In this document: positions 63,942 to 64,000 of the stretch, one piece after another
Position numbering within the stretch: the first letter of the stretch is position 1
How the letters are laid out: the number at the start of each line of letters is the position of its first letter
Assembly: GCA_900318335.1 (NCBI GenBank)
Contig: ONKF01000015.1
Coordinates: forward strand, 35,999 to 99,998
Reading direction: 5' to 3'
Origin: an uncultured Prevotellaceae bacterium
Lineage (GTDB): Bacteria > Bacteroidota > Bacteroidia > Bacteroidales > Muribaculaceae
Length of the DNA: 64,000 nt
Position numbers and translations under genes: made by a program
The notes under the pieces: generated by a model
What the model was told of the DNA's origin: nothing
Seen by the model: the letters and a program-made list of their open reading frames with translations, nothing else
The model's database searches: none

Positions 63942-64000
63942 TCAGGATCAAATGTGTGTTCTCCAAATAAGGAACATTCTCTTCCTCCCTGTTCGGGGAG

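Overview
This 64 kb window is chromosomal DNA from an anaerobic gut-type Bacteroidales bacterium (Bacteroides, Prevotella or Muribaculaceae grade; the family cannot be fixed from sequence alone). Evidence: promoters of the Bacteroidota form TTTG-N19/20-TAnnTTTG, few Shine-Dalgarno sites, many lipoproteins with lipobox Cys, a sigma/anti-sigma/STN-type outer membrane receptor cassette, DUF4293, DUF5686 and DUF3857 proteins, a HECLGH-type dipeptidyl peptidase III, and a sodium-pumping methylmalonyl-CoA decarboxylase operon. I see no phage, insertion sequence, CRISPR array, tRNA or rRNA. Most of the window is conserved core genome.

Layout. 1-4.6 kb: the tail of a DUF5686 outer membrane protein, then dnaE and trxA. 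4.7-8.3 kb (minus): a secreted transglutaminase-like protein coupled to a lone hydE. 8.8-12.7 kb: lepA and a Pif1-like helicase fused to TPRs. 13.5-17.2 kb: a heterodimeric ABC exporter with one degenerate ATP site. 17.3-21.3 kb: ECF sigma, a previously unmarked 56-codon ORF, a minimal anti-sigma factor and an STN-type outer membrane receptor, all joined by ATGA overlaps. 21.4-24.3 kb: two lipoproteins and a frame-broken serpin. 24.4-28.3 kb: two coupled DUF3857/transglutaminase proteins. 28.5-32.2 kb: flavodiiron protein plus an Nfn-like flavin/iron-sulfur oxidoreductase pair. 32.6-38.1 kb: a lipoprotein glycosidase and a Tricorn-like protease. 38.7-42.6 kb: dxr, rseP and an RlmI-like methyltransferase. 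42.7-47.8 kb: two lipoproteins, DPP III and a GH20 hexosaminidase. 47.9-49.7 kb (minus): DUF4293 and NhaD. 49.9-57.2 kb: a TPR protein, dnaG, a LysM protein and an OM beta-barrel. 57.4-58.2 kb (minus): map. 58.5-63.4 kb: the methylmalonyl-CoA epimerase/decarboxylase operon. 63.4-64 kb: noncoding DNA with terminators and repeats.

The most unusual material is noncoding or very small: (i) the 56-codon membrane ORF fitted exactly between sigma and anti-sigma; (ii) arrays of 7-nt units in opposite orientation, TTTAGAG-like after stop codons and AACTAAA-like before start codons, in at least nine gene-to-gene gaps; (iii) a ~265-bp imperfect inverted repeat upstream of dxr; (iv) a 63-bp palindrome built of seven 9-nt units at the right end, with further 9-nt arrays beside it. 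I have not been able to compute statistics or search databases; novelty of these items is untested.
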